Shown: positions 43,752 through 57,004, counted from the first letter of the stretch. The stretch: DNA of 64,000 nucleotides from Andrena cerasifolii (GCF_050908995.1 NW_027484918.1:1-64000), one strand, 5' to 3'. Numbers and translations: made by a program. The notes: generated by a model from the letters alone, not told the origin.

Positions 43752-45651
43752 TGTCACGTCCCGGGTGAGGTCTTTTGGGAACGATGGCATTAGGAAAGGA
43801 GAAAGACAGGCGCGAATCTAAAATCCAGCACTCTGAGATTTTTGGGGGAAGACCAGGCGCGAATATTAAATCCGTCACACTGAGGGTTTGGAAGGAACTT
43901 AGGCGCGAATATTGAATCCGTCACACTGAGGGTTTTGAAGGAACTTAGGCGCGAATATTGAATCCGTCACACTGAGGGTTTGAAAGGAATTCAGGCGCGA
44001 ATCTATAATCCAGCACACTGAGGGTTTGGAAGGAGAGGAACGTCAGGCGCGAATCTTGAATCCAGGACACTGAGGGTTTTGAAGGAGAGGAACGTCAGGC
44101 GCGAATCTTGAATCCAGCACACTGAGGATTTTGAAGGAATTCAGGCGCGAATCTATAATCCAGCACACTAATCGTTTTACAGGGAGGAACGCCAGGCGCG
44201 AATCTATAATCCAGCACACTAGTCGACCAGGGAAGTTTAAAGGCTAGAGCGTATTTGGGGAACACCCGTTAGCACTTTGTTTTGGTTTACGTAATATCAG
44301 ATTTACCGTTGCATAGGCACAAAAAGTTTCCTCGTAATATTTCTTGACAAATTCGTCTATACGTGCAGCTATGCAAGGGAATGTTAGTAAACACTGCCAC
44401 TGTTCTCGAGTTCGCGATCCACGATCAGCTGTTTCGCCGACTCGTTGGTTTGTATCTTAGTACGTTCGTAACTAATGGTTGAACACAAATAACTTGAAGC
44501 AAGATTTTAAACAAAGCGATTTATTAACTTCGTTAATCGGTTATTATAATCGTGCGAGGGGGCTTTTAGCATTGGCACAATATTTGTAATATGCTTATAA
44601 CATTTAATATATATATATGGACATGAGATACAATATAAGTCGTTTAATAATGATCGTTAATAATAATAATATGATAAGATTGCGATAAGCAGTTATAAAC
44701 AAAATAATAGAATAGTAAGATTGCGATAAGCAGTTATAAACAAAATAATAGAATAGTAAGATTGCGATAAGCAGTTATAAATGAAATAATAGAATTGTAA
44801 GATTGCGATAAGCAGTTATAAACGAAATAATTGAATAGTAAGATTGCGATAAGCAGTTATAAACGAAATAATTGAATAGTATGGTATGGTGGTGATATGC
44901 ACAATAATATTAAGTAATATAAATGGCTTACGGTGATCGTCGAACACTGAGTTTAATATTAACACTTTAAAGATATACTTTTCAAGTAAGCCTTCTACCG
45001 AAGAGGTTTCTGTCGAAGAAAGAGGACTCGGCCTGTCAGGACCTCATATTTATGTACTTTCACAGGAGTATTGTGGGGTACGCGCGGTAAAGACCTTGAC
45101 ACATTTCGGTTTAAGACGCAGTAGGACTTCCGGGGTTTTTACAAACGGTACGTCTATTAATAGACGTATTTATGTCACGTACGCCAAATATACGTCGCAA
45201 TTAGGTTTCTGGGGTTTTTATGACTGCGAAAAGAGATACTCAATTCATCGAATGGATTTCGGATGTTTTACGGGAAAGGGGTTATTAGAGTGGCTTGGAC
45301 TTCATGAGTCGTAAAGAGGGGGTTGAGACTTGGTCTCGATTTAAGAGGGATTTGTAATGAGGGACTTGTTTGAATTTGTTTTTGGAGGGAATGATTCGTG
45401 CCTTGTAAGACGAATAGGCGAAGAGGGTTTTGAAACGATCATCTCGTGATGGGGACCGCTAAGGTACATCAGCGAGGTGGAGGTTTGTATTGATCATCCT
45501 GTGTTGTTGACCGCTAAGGTGCAACATCAAGGTGATCGGTGATTGAGGACATGGGGTAGGAGTTGAGTTTGATAGACTTTAGTGGAGTGATTTTGAGGTT
45601 TACTAGTGGAATTGGGAATAGGAAACGCGCGAAAAATCGTGGGACGTTACA
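43752..45651 (+). mobile_element. LTR-like island, copy C
   Basis: 1900 bp. Same ends as A and B, nine minisatellite units, but five 41-bp units, which accounts for most of the extra length. Flanks read GAAA|TGTC and TACA|GAAA, a possible 4-bp duplication. This copy is the left arm of a large inverted repeat with copy D. Confidence 0.55.
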
Positions 45652-47906
45652 GAAAAATAAAAATTTAAAAAAAATTTAAATTTAAAAAATATTTTTTGAA
45701 ATAAAAAAATAATAATTTTTAAAAAATAAAAAAAATAATAAAAATTTAAAAAAAAATAAAGCAAAGAAAAATTTTAAAAAATTAAAGAAAAAAATTTAAA
45801 AATTTAGTATAATTTTTTTAAATTTAAAGAAAATTAATAAAATTTTTTTTTTAAATTTTTCAAAATTTGAAAGAAATTTAAAAATTTTTTAAAAAATAAT
45901 ATTTTAAAACAAAAAAAATAAAAAAATAAAAATAAAATTTTAAAAAATAAAAAAAAATATACAAATTTAAAAAAAAATAACAAAAAATTTAAAAAATTAA
46001 AATAAAGAAATTGTTAAAAAAATAATAATAATAAATGAATTAAAGGAAAACTAAATAAAAATTATTTTTTTAAAATATTCTTTAAAAAATTAAATTAAAA
46101 TAAAATAAATAATATAAAAAAGAAAAAAATTTTAATAATTTTAAAAAATGTTTAAAAAATAATTTTAAAAAAATTAAAGAAAAAAGAAAAAATTAAAATA
46201 AAAAAATTTAAAAATTAAAGTAGAGAAAAATTAAAAAAAAAATTTTAAAAAAATTTAAGTTTTAAAAAAAATATAAAAAAATTTTAAAATACAAAAAATT
46301 AAAAATAAAAAAAATGAACAAAAAATTAAAAGAAATTAAAAAAAAATTAAAAAATAAAACAAATAACAAAGAAAAAATTTTAAGAAAAATTGAAATGAAT
46401 TTTAAAAATATTAAAAAAAATGAAAAAATTTTAAAAATATAGAAAAAAATATTGAAAAATAAATAAATTTTTTTAAAATTTTGTTAAAAAAATAAAACAA
46501 ATTAAAAAAAAATTAAATTTAAAAAATAATATAAAAAAATTTTAAAATACAAAAAAAATTTAAATAAAAAAAATATACAAAAATTTAAAAGAGAAATAAA
46601 AAAAATAAAATGTTTTTAAAAAATATATAAAAAATTTAAAATTTTTTTTTAAAAATTAAAAAAAATTAAAAAAAATTTTAAAAATAAAACAAATTTAAAA
46701 AAAAATTAAATAAAAAAATATACAAAAATTTAAAAGAGAAATGAAAAAATAAAAAGTTTTAAAAAAATATATAAAAATTTTTAAAAAATTGAAAAAATTG
46801 AAAAAAAATTAAAAAATAAAGAAATTTTTTTTAAATTTTGTTAAAAAATTAAAACATTTTTTAAAAAAAATTAAAAAAAAAATTTAAAAATTAAGAAAAA
46901 AATTTTAAAAACATAAATAAAATTTTTTTAAAAAAATTGTTAAAAAATTAAAACAAATTTTTTTAAAAAAATTTAAAAAAAAATTTTGAAAAAAATTAAA
47001 AAATTAAAAAATATATACAAAAAATTAAAAGAAAAATAAAAAAATTAAAAAATCAAAAAATAAACAAATAAAAATTTTAAAAAAATTTTTAAAAATTTAA
47101 AAAAAAATTTAAAAAATTAAAATAAAGAAATTTAAAAAATAATAATAAATGAATTAAAGGAAATTTAAATAAATATTACTTTTTTAAAAAATTCTTTAAA
47201 AAAATTTTAAATAATTTTTAAATTTTTTTTAAAAAAGTTAAAAAAAAACGTAAAATAAAAAAATTTTGAAATATAAAAAAAAATTAAAATAAAAAAAAAT
47301 ATACAAAAAATTAAAAGAAAAATAAAAAAAAGTAAAAAGTTTTAAAAAAAATATAAAGAAAAATTTAAAAATTGTTTAAACAATTAAAAAAAAAATTTTT
47401 TAAAAATAAATCAAAATTTAAAAGAAAATTATAAAAAAGATTTTAAAAAAATTTAAAAAAATAAAAAAATTAAAGTAAAGAAAATTTGAAAAAAATAATT
47501 TTTATTTAGTTTGCCTTTAATTCATTTATTATTATTATTTTTTAACAATTTCTTTATTTTAATTTTTTAAATTTTTTGTTATTTTTTTTTAAATTTGTAT
47601 ATTTTTTTTTATTTTTTAAAATTTTATTTTTATTTTTTTATTTTTTTTGTTTTAAAATATTATTTTTTAAAAATTTTTTCAATTTCTTTCAAATTTTTAA
47701 AAATTTTAAAAAAAATTTTTATTAATTTTCTTTAAATTTAAAAAAAAATACTAAATTTTTAAATTTTTTTCTTTAATTTTTTAAAATTTTTCTTTGTTTT
47801 ATTTTTTTTTAAATTTTTATTATTTTTTTTATTTTTTATAAATTATTATTTTTTTAATTCAAAAAATATTTTTTAAATTTAAATTTTTTTTTAATTTTTA
47901 TTTTTC
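45652..47906. repeat. A/T-only repeat block 4, with centre of the inverted repeat
   Basis: A-rich up to about 47487, T-rich after it. The left (45652 to about 46073) and right (about 47490-47906) edges are reverse complements of each other; both contain the AATGAATTAAAGG landmark, at about 46032 and, inverted, about 47520. The middle 1.4 kb is the non-paired spacer. Confidence 0.8.
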
Positions 47907-49760
47907 TGTAACGTCCCACGATTTTTCGCGCGTTTCCTATTCCCAATTCCACTAGTAAACCTCAAAATCACTCCACTAAAGTCTATCAAACTCAACTCTT
48001 ACCCCATCTCCTCAATCACCGATCACCTTGATGTTGCACCTTAGCGGTCAACAACACAGGATGATCAATACAAACCTCCACCTCGCTGATGTACCTTAGC
48101 GGTCCCCATCACGAGATGATCGTTTCAAAACCCTCTTCGCCTATTCGTCTTACAAGGCACGAATCATTCCCTCCAAAAACAAATTCAAACAAGTCCCTCA
48201 TTACAAATCCCTCTTAAATCGAGACCAAGTCTCAACCCCCTCTTTACGACTTATGAAGTCCAAGCCACTCTAATAACCCCTTTCCCGTAAAACACCCGAA
48301 ATCCATTCGATGAGTTGAGTATCTCTTTTCGCAGTCATAAAAACCCCAGAAACCTAATTGCGACGTATATTTGGCGTACGTGACATAAATACGTCTATTA
48401 ATAGACGTACCGTTTGTAAAAACCCCGGAAGTCCTACTGCGTCTTAAACCGAAATGTGTCAAGGTCTTTACCGCGCGTACCCCACAATACTCCTGTGAAA
48501 GTACATAAATATGAGGTCCTGACAGGCCGAGTCCTCTTTCTTCGACAGAAACCTCTTCGGTAGAAGGCTTACTTGAAAAGTATATCTTTAAAGTGTTAAT
48601 ATTAAACTCAGTGTTCGACGATCACCGTAAGCCATTTATATTACTTAATATTATTGTGCATATCACCACCACACCATACTATTCAATTATTTCGTTTATA
48701 ACTGCTTATCGCAATCTTACTATTCAATTATTTCGTTTATAACTGCTTATCGCAATCTTACAATTCTATTATTTCATTTATAACTGCTTATCGCAATCTT
48801 ACTATTCTATTATTTTGTTTATAACTGCTTATCGCAATCTTACTATTCTATTATTTTGTTTATAACTGCTTATCGCAATCTTATCATATTATTATTATTA
48901 ACGATCATTATTAAACGACTTATATTGTATCTCATGTCCATATATATATATTAAATGTTATAACCATATTACAAATATTGTGCCAATGCTAAAAGCCCCC
49001 TCGCACGATTATAATAACCGATTAACGAAGTTAATAAATCGCTTTGTTTAAAATCTTGCTTCAAGTTATTTGTGTTCAACCATTAGTTACGAACGTACTA
49101 AGATACAAACCAACGAGTCGGCGAAACAGCTGATCGCGGATCGCGAACTAGAGAACAGTGACTGTGTTTACTAACATTCCCTTGCATAGCTGCACGTATA
49201 GACGAATTTCTCAAGAAATATTACGAGGAAACTTTTTGTGCCTATGCAACGGTAAATCTGATATTAGGTAAACCAAAACAAAGTGCTAACGGGTGTTCCC
49301 CAAATACGCTCTAGCCTTTAAACTTCCCTGGTCGACTAGTGTGCTGGATTATAGATTCGCGCCTGGCGTTCCTCCCCGTAAAACGATTAGTGTGCTGGAT
49401 TATAGATTCGCGCCTGAATTCCTTCAAAATCCTCAGTGTGCTGGATTCAAGATTCGCGCCTGACGTTCCTCTCCTTCAAAACCCTCAGTGTGCTGGATTC
49501 AAGATTCGCGCCTGACGTTCCTCTCCTTCCAAACCCTCAGTGTGCTGGATTCAATATTCGCGCCTAAGTTCCTTCCAAACCATCAGTGTGACGGATTCAA
49601 TATTCGCGCCTAAGTTCCTTCCAAACCCTCAGTGTGACGGATTTAATATTCGCGCCTGGTCTTCCCCCAAAAATCTCAGAGAGCTGGATTTTAGATTCGC
49701 GCCTGTCTTTCTCCTTTCCTAATGTCATCGTTCCCAAAAGACCTCACCCGGGACGTGACA
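47907..49760 (-). mobile_element. LTR-like island, copy D (inverted)
   Basis: Reverse-complement copy of the island: TGTAACGTCCC at 47907 and GGACGTGACA ending at 49760. It has five 41-bp units like copy C but eight instead of nine of the longer minisatellite units. It shares private changes with copy C (for example the same Lys-for-Met difference in the short frame), so C and D are closest relatives. Confidence 0.55.
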
Positions 49761-52700
49761 TTTAAAGAAAATTATTTCTTTATATTTTAATTTTTTAATT
49801 TTTTTTTTGAATTTAAAAAAAAAATTTTTTTTAAATATTTTTTTTTTTTTTAAATTATTTATTTAATTTTTTAAAACGTTTTTTTTAATTTTCTTAAATT
49901 TTTGTAATTCCTTTAATTTTTTTCAAATTTTTTTAAAATTTTTTTTTGAATTTTTTTTTCAATTTTAAATTTTTTTTTTTATTTATTTGTATACATTTTT
50001 TTATATTTAAAATTAAAAAATTAATTTTTTTAAATTTTTTTTACATATTTTTTGCTTATTATTATTATTGTTATTATTACTAATATTTTTTATTTTTTTA
50101 AAAATATTTTTAAATTTTTTTTTAAAATTTTTTAATTTTTTTTTGAATTTTTTAAGAATTTAAAATTTTTTTCTTAAATTTTTTATTTATAATTTTTTTT
50201 AAATATTTTTCATAATTTTCTTAATTTTTTAAAAAAATTTGTCTTTATTTTTTAATTTTTTTAATTTTTTACATTTTTTTTTACAAAATTTTTAAATTTT
50301 TTTTTAAATTTTATTTAAATTTTTTTTTAATTTTTTAATATTCTTTTTAAATTTCTTAAAAATTTTTTTTTAAATTTTTAAAAACAAAATTTCAATTTCA
50401 TAATTGTTTATCAATTTTTTTAAATGTTTAAAAAAAATTTAAATTTTAATATTTATTATTTTTATTTTTTACATATTTTTTGCTTATTATTATAATTATT
50501 ATTATTATTATTATTCTTATTATTATTCTTAATATTTTTATTTTTTTACATTTATTTAAATTTTTAAAAAAAATTTAATTTTTTTAAATTGCTTTTTAAT
50601 TTTTTTAAATGTTTAAAAAAAAAATTCTTAAATTTTTAATATATATTTTTTTAATTATTTAATTATTTTTTGTTTTTTAATATTTATTATTATTTTTAAA
50701 TTTTACCTTTTTTATTTTAATTTTTTTCAAATTTTTAAAAATTTTTTTTTTTAAAATTTAAAAAATTAAAAAATAAAGAAAAAAATTAAAAAAGGAAATG
50801 ATGAAAAATTAAAAAAATAATAAATAAAAATTTTTTAAAAAAATTTAAAAAAAAATTTTAAAAAATTAAAATGGATTTTTTAAAAAAAATTGAAAAATAA
50901 AAAAAAAATTTTTAAAAAAATTAAAAGAAAATTATGAAATTTTTTTTAAAAATTATAAATAAAAAAATCAATTAAAAATTAAAAAAAAAATCAAAAAAAG
51001 TAAAATTTAAAAATAATAATGAATATTAAAAAACAAAAAATAATTAAATAATTAAAAAAATATATTAAAAATTAAAAAAAACTTTTTTAAAAAATTTAAA
51101 AAATTAAAAAAAAAATTTTTTAAGAAATTTAAAAAGAAAATTTTAAAAAAGTGAAAAAAAATAAAATAAAAAATAAGAAACAACAAAAAAATGAATAAAA
51201 AATTAAAAAAAATATTTTTAAAAAAAAATTTTAAAAATTTTTTTAAAAAATTGTTTAAATTTTTTTTTAAATTTTCTTCAAAAAAATTAAAAAAAAAATT
51301 TTTTTAATTTTTTTCAAATTTTTAAAAAAAAATTTCAAATTTTTTTAAAAAAATTTCAATTTTTTTAAATTTTTTTTTTAAAAATATTTTTTAAATTTTT
51401 TTTAAAGAAAATTTAAAAAAAAAATTTATTTATTTTTTTTATTCTTCACTTATCTTTTGCTTTTTACTTTTTTATTATCATTTTATTTTTAATTTTTTAA
51501 AAAATTTTATTAATTTTTTTAAAAATTTTTTTCTTAATTTTTTTCTTAATTTTTAATTTTTTTCTTAAATTTTTTATTTATTTTTTTTATAATTTTTTTT
51601 TATTTTTAAAATTTTTTTTATATTTTTATTTATTTATTTTTAAATATTATTTAATTTTTAAATTTTTTTATGATATTTGTTTATTTTTGAAAATTTTTTA
51701 ATATATTTATTTATTTATTTTTTAAAAAAATATTATTTTAATTTTTTTTATTTTTTTATAATTTAAAATTTTTTTTTTATTTTTATTTTTTATTTTTTTC
51801 ACTTTAATTTTTTCCCCTCTTTTTGTTTAATTTTCCCAATTTTTTTAAATTTTTTAGTTTTTAAATTTTGTTAAATTTTTTAACAATTTTTTTGAATTTT
51901 TTTTTATTTTTCTTTATTTAATTTTTTAAAAAATTATTTATTAATTTTTTCATTCTTTGGAATATGTATTTTAATTCTTTTTAAATTTTATAAAGAATTG
52001 GTAAAAAAAAAATTATTTAATTTTCCTTTAATTCATTTATTATTATTATATATTTAAAAAAAATTTTAATTTTTTAAAAAAAATTTATATAATAAATAAA
52101 AAATTAAAAAATTTTGTTAAAAATTTAAAACAAAGTTTTTTTAAAAAATTTTAAAAATTAAAAAAAATAAAAAAAAACAAAAAAAAATATTTGAAAATAA
52201 AAAGAAAATTTTTTAATTAAAATAAAGAAAAAATAAAAAAAATAATAATAATAAATGAAATAAAGGAAAATTAAATAAAAATCTTTTTTTTTTAAATTCT
52301 TTAAAAAATTAAAAAGAAATTTAAATCAAAAATATAAAAAGAGAAAAAAATAATAAATAATTTTTTTTAAAAAATATAAAATTTTTTTTTAATTTTTTAA
52401 AAAAAATTTAAAAATTTTAAAAAATTGAAAAAGAATTAAAAAATAAAGAAAAAAATTAAAAAATTTTGTTAAAAATTAAAAGAAAATTCTTTAAAGAATA
52501 AAAAAATGTAAAAAAAGAAAAAAAATAAAAAAAAATTTTTAGAAAAAAATTTCAAAAAAAAATATATAAAAAAAATAAATTAGATTTTTTTTAAAATTAT
52601 TAAAAAAATTTAAAAAATTTTTTTTTTTTAAATTAAAAAATATATATATAAAAATTATAATAAAATTTTTAAAAAAATTTGAAAAAAAAATTTGAAAAAA

Positions 52701-54486
52701 AAATTTAAAAATTTTTAAAAAATTAAAAAAAAATAAAAAAAAGTAAAAAAAAATTTTAAATTTTTTTTAAAAAATTTTTTAAACATAATTACATAAAAAA
52801 ATAAAAAAATATTAGAATTTTTTTTTAAATTTATAAATTTCTTTTATAAAAATTAAATAAAAATTTTAAAAAAAATTTTAAATTTTAAAAAAAATTGAAA
52901 AAAAATAACAATTTTTTTTTTAATTTTTTAAGAAATTTAAAATATTTTTAAAGAAATTTTTAAAAAAAATTAAAAAAGGAATTTCTTAAAAAAAAAATTT
53001 TTAAAAAATGGAAAACAATTTAAGACAAATTTTAAAATTAAATTTTTTTTTTAAATTTAAAAAATAAAAAAATTTAAAGATAAATAAATAAATAAAATAA
53101 TAATAATAAAAGAATTAAAGAAAAAAATAAATAAACAAAAACTTTAAAAAAAATTTATAAAAATTTAAAACATTTTTTATTAAAATAATAATAATTTTAA
53201 AAAAAATTTAAAAAAATAAAGATTAAAAAAAATTTATAATAAATAAATATATAAAATAATAATAATAAATGAATTAAAGAAAATATTAAATAAATACACA
53301 TTTTTAAACAATTAAATAAAAATTTAAAAATGATAAAGAAATTTAAAAATAAAGAAAAAATTTAAAATAAATAAATAATTTTTTTTTAAATTAAAAAAAT
53401 TGTTTTTTAAATAAAAAAAATATATAGTAAAAAATATAAAAAAAATTAAATAAAATAAAATAAAATAAAAATTTAAGGAATTTAAATAAAAAATTTAAAA
53501 AATTTTTTTTTAAATTTTAAAAAAATTGAAAAAAAATAATTTTTTTTTATTTTAATAAAATAATTAAAAAAAAATTAAGAGAAATTTTTTAAGAAATTTA
53601 AATTTTTTTTTAAGAAATTAAAATTTTTTTTAAAAAAAAAATTTAAAAAATGAAAAAAATTAAAAAATTTTTTTTTTTAAAAATTAAAAAATAAATACAT
53701 AAAAAAATAAAAAAATATTAGAAAATAATTTTAAAACAATTTTTTAAAAAAAATTAAAAATCAAAGTAAAAAAAATAAAAACAAAAAATAAATAAATAAA
53801 TTTAAAAAAATAAATACAAAAATTGAAGAAAAATTAAAATTTTTTTTTAAAAAATTAAAAAAAAATTAAAGATAAATAAATAAATAAAATAAAATAAAAA
53901 TTTAAAAAAATTGTTTTAAAAATATTTTAAAATTTTTATTAATAAACTTAAATAAAATTTTTTAAAAATTAATAAAAAATTTTAAAAAATTTTAAAAATA
54001 ATAAAAACTTAAAGATAAATAAATAAATAAAATAATAATAATAAATGAATTAAAGAAAAAATTAAATGAACAAAAATTAAAAAAAAATAAATAAAAAAAA
54101 TGTTAAGACATTTAAAAAAAATTAATTAAAAAAAAATTAAAAAAGATTAAAAAAAAAATTTTTAATTTTTTTTTAAAAAATTAAAAAAATAAATAAAAAA
54201 ATTTAAATAATTTTTTTTAAGAAATTTAAAAAAAATTTTAAGAAATTTAAAAAATTTTTTAAGAAATTTAAAAAAAATTGAAAAAAATTTAAATTTAGAA
54301 AAAAAAATTTTAAAAATGAAAAAAATTGAAAAAAAATTTTTTTAAAAAAATTAAAAAATAAATACATAAAAAAAAATATTAGAAAGAAATTGAAAAAAAA
54401 AATTTAAATTAAAAAAAAACTAAATAAACAAAAATTTAAAAAAAATTTTAAAAATTTTTTAGAAATTTAAAAAAAAATTTTTTAAA
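49761..54486. repeat. A/T-only repeat block 5 with polarity switches
   Basis: 4.7 kb of almost pure A/T. Strand polarity flips: T-rich to about 50760, A-rich to about 51240, T-rich to about 52060, A-rich to the end. Flips mark inverted duplications; for example about 50632-50715 is the reverse complement of about 50990-51075 (TTAATTATTTAATTATTTTT and its complement). The family landmark AATAATAAATGAATTAAAG recurs at about 53263 and 54033, inverted near 52025, and diverged at 52245. No gene. Confidence 0.82.
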
Positions 54487-54866
54487 TTGTAGTGGCGCGA
54501 AACCTGGCTACGGTCGAGGCGTGTGTGCGCGCGCGCGCGTGTGAGTGTGTGTGTGTGTTGTCGTCTAGTCCGTACTCTGTATGTATTGGAATGTTTTGAG
54601 GGACTCCAGGTAGGACGACTTGAGGAGTCACTCGTCGTCGTAGAAAAAGAGAGTACGTGTGATCGCTACTATCATCTGTATGTTCCTTTTTTTCTGTTTA
54701 ATTATATTTTCTCTTGTTCCTTGCCCAACGAGTTGTATAGCCCGTTAAACCTCAAATCCGAATTCCCACAAATCTTTGGGGGCCCCTCCGGGATCGGATA
54801 AAAGCTATTAGCGGGTGTTTTGTGAAAAGTCGCGTAATACGCGCATCGTGTGTCGCAAGTGCGAAA
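54487..54866 (+). other. Ty3/gypsy leader with candidate primer-binding site
   Basis: A/T repeat stops abruptly. TGGCGCGAAACCTGG (54493-54507) looks like a tRNA primer-binding site, which in insect Ty3/gypsy elements typically begins TGGCG and lies just inside the 5' LTR. No LTR precedes it; the A/T repeat ends six bases earlier. A GT/GC dinucleotide run follows (about 54520-54560). Confidence 0.45.
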
Positions 54867-55754
54867 ATGGCGAGTGAGGACGAAAGTGCGAGCCTAAAGC
54901 AAGGTTCACAAAGAGGGTCCAAGGTGAATATACAGACGAGTGAAGTCTCTCGAATGAAAATAGTTGATCTTCGGGAAGAGTTGCGAGTGCGTAAATTGAA
55001 ATCGTCAGGCAAGAAACCCGATCTAGTTGAAAGGCTAAATGCGGCGTTGTTGCTGGACGATGCTAGGGAAGATGGCGACGAAAGCGAAAGTGAACACGAA
55101 ACCGATAACGACGTAGAGCAGGTGTGTAATAAATCGGGATACACACCAACGTTCAAAGAAGTGGAAGAGTCTATGGAAAAATTCTCAGGAGACGGAAACA
55201 GAAGCATTAAGAATTGGCTGAAAGACTTCGAGGACACGGCAAAATTGTGTAAATGGACTGAGACGCAGAAACTGATATATGCGAAACGACTTTTGTGCGG
55301 GTCTGCGAAATTGTATGTAAGCTACGAACGATGTACGCGCACGTGGAGTGAATTGAAACGGTCGTTACGCAACGAATTTTCTAAATCCGTGAACAGCCAT
55401 TCAGTGCATCAAGAGTTGATAGAGCGGAAAAAGAGAGAGACCGAGTCTTACCACGAATACATGTACAACATGCTCGACATCGCGTCGCAAGTGAGCATGG
55501 AAACAGCGGCCAGCATGCAATATATTATAGATGGTATTGCGGACGAAGAACCAAACAAAGTAATACTATACGGTGCGAAGGACATTCAAGAATTCAAGGA
55601 CAAGCTGATCCAGTACGATACTATGAAGAAGAAGCAAATAGGCGGTGCGAGAGGGAAGAAAGAAGCCAACGCGAGCGAGACAAAGCATACACCCAGGAAA
55701 CCAGCGTTCCTTGTAAACAGTGAAGCGATTCCCGTGCGAACAGCGAGGCGATGA
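54867..55754 (+). pseudogene. Ty3/gypsy-type gag with SAP domain, interrupted
   Basis: Gag-like region of a decayed LTR retrotransposon, starting at the ATG at 54867 (MASEDESASL); the frame is open upstream to another ATG at 54822. A SAP-like DNA-binding motif lies near the N-terminus (MKIVDLREELRVRKLKSSGK, about residues 30-50), followed by an acidic stretch and a gag core (NWLKDFEDTAKLCKWTETQK). The frame is stopped by TGA at 55752-55754, exactly where the first cysteine of the first zinc knuckle is expected; the rest of the knuckle (YYCGDKMHRSTEC) follows in the same frame. A nonsense change there removes a zinc ligand as well as ending the protein. Confidence 0.8.
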
Positions 55755-56790
55755 TATTACTGTGGTGATAAAATGCATAGAAGCACTGAATGCCCAACTA
55801 AAGGTAAGGGCACCAAATGTTTTAAGTGCTAAAATTACGGACATATAGCGGCAAAATGTCCCGAAGCCGCGAACGCGGCACAATCGAGCTGTAGTGCGGT
55901 AGAATCAAAGAGGCGGCAAGCGTGCAAGAATGTATACATAGAGTCGCGAGAAGTATGCGCGTTGATTGATTCGGGAAGTGACCTTAGTTTAATAAGAGCG
56001 GCTACATATGTACGAATCGGCGCACCGGCGTTATCTCAACGAAAAACCCAGTTTCGGGGGGTAGGCTCTAGCGAGAATTCTACGCTAGGTGATTTCAATG
56101 TCAAAGTTCAAATCGATCAAATCGAACACGATATAGTTTTTCACGTAGTGTCCGACGCGCTTATTACGCATGATGCCATAATCGGGTACATTTTTCTGAG
56201 AACCGCTGACGTTTGCATGCGAGACGGAAATATCACCATAGCGAAAACACCGAACGTAATGGAGGATCTTCCGGAAGTGTTGCATATTGTTGAGCAGGGT
56301 ATTAATCTAGCGCATATTCCAAAACCCGAGATTCGCGCGAGAGTAACAACTCTAGTAGAAAATTATAAACCAAACAAAACAAAAGAGGTCGGGGTCAAAA
56401 TGCGAATCTCCTTGCGCGATGAGATTCCCGTGTATCGGGCACCTCGACGCCTATCCGCGCATCAAAGCAAAGCAGTAGATTCACAAATAGAAACGTGGCT
56501 TTGTGATGGGATTGTTGTATCTTCTGAGTCGGATTTTGGAAGCTCTGTCGTGCCTGTTGAAAAGGTAGACGGTACGATAAGAGTTTGCGTGGATTACAGA
56601 GAACTCAACAAGAAAATAATAAAAGATCGTTATCCTCTGCCTAATATAGAAGAACAGATTGATCGTTTGCGAGATAAACGTGTGTTCACGACTTTGGACT
56701 TAGAAAATGGTTTTTTCCATGCACCTGTAGATGAAAACAGCAGGAAAGTAGTATGGCAATGGGGATTCTAATTCAAATTTGTTTTTTTTT
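55755..56790 (+). pseudogene. Ty3/gypsy-type pol fragment: zinc knuckle, protease, start of RT
   Basis: Continues in the same frame as gag, so gag and pol were one frame. A second stop (TAA, 55830-55832) sits inside the second knuckle (CFKC, stop, NYGHIAAKC). Retropepsin follows with its DSG active site in ALIDSGSDLSLI (about 55960). The reverse transcriptase begins normally (VCVDYRELNKKIIKDRYPLP, TTLDLENGFFHAPV), is hit by a third stop (TAA, 56769-56771), and homology ends by about 56790, before the catalytic YVDD-type box. RNase H, integrase and the 3' LTR are absent. Clearly dead; the breaks are three substitutions plus a large 3' truncation. Confidence 0.85.
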
Positions 56791-57004
56791 GTCGGCGGGC
56801 TGGCGGCGGATGACGTCATAGAGATGGCGGAGTGGTGGGGGGGTATCATCGAGGAGGAGGAGGGAACCGCGGGGTGACGGTGCGCTACTCTGGAGTGTGA
56901 TACAGACTGTCGGTAAGGAAGGTGCTACTCTGGAGCGTGGTACAGACTGTCGGTAAGGAAGAAAATATTAATTTTATGATATTAATATAAATGAAAAAAC
57001 TTCT
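56791..57004. other. Non-coding junction with a 2x direct repeat
   Basis: GC-rich start (GGCGGGCTGGCGGCGGATGA), then a tandem duplication of about 43 bp (GCTACTCTGGAG...CGGTAAGGAAG at 56883-56920 and 56926-56962). No gene seen. Confidence 0.5.

Larger units (their letters stand above)
43752..49760. repeat. Large inverted repeat, arms about 2.3 kb
   Basis: Left arm 43752 to about 46073, right arm about 47490-49760, spacer about 1.4 kb. Arms include island C or D plus about 0.4 kb of A/T repeat. Confidence 0.85.

Noticed and set aside
54523..54801. Small frame in the Ty3/gypsy leader
   Set aside because: Begins in a GT/GC dinucleotide run, has no family resemblance and precedes the well-supported gag start.
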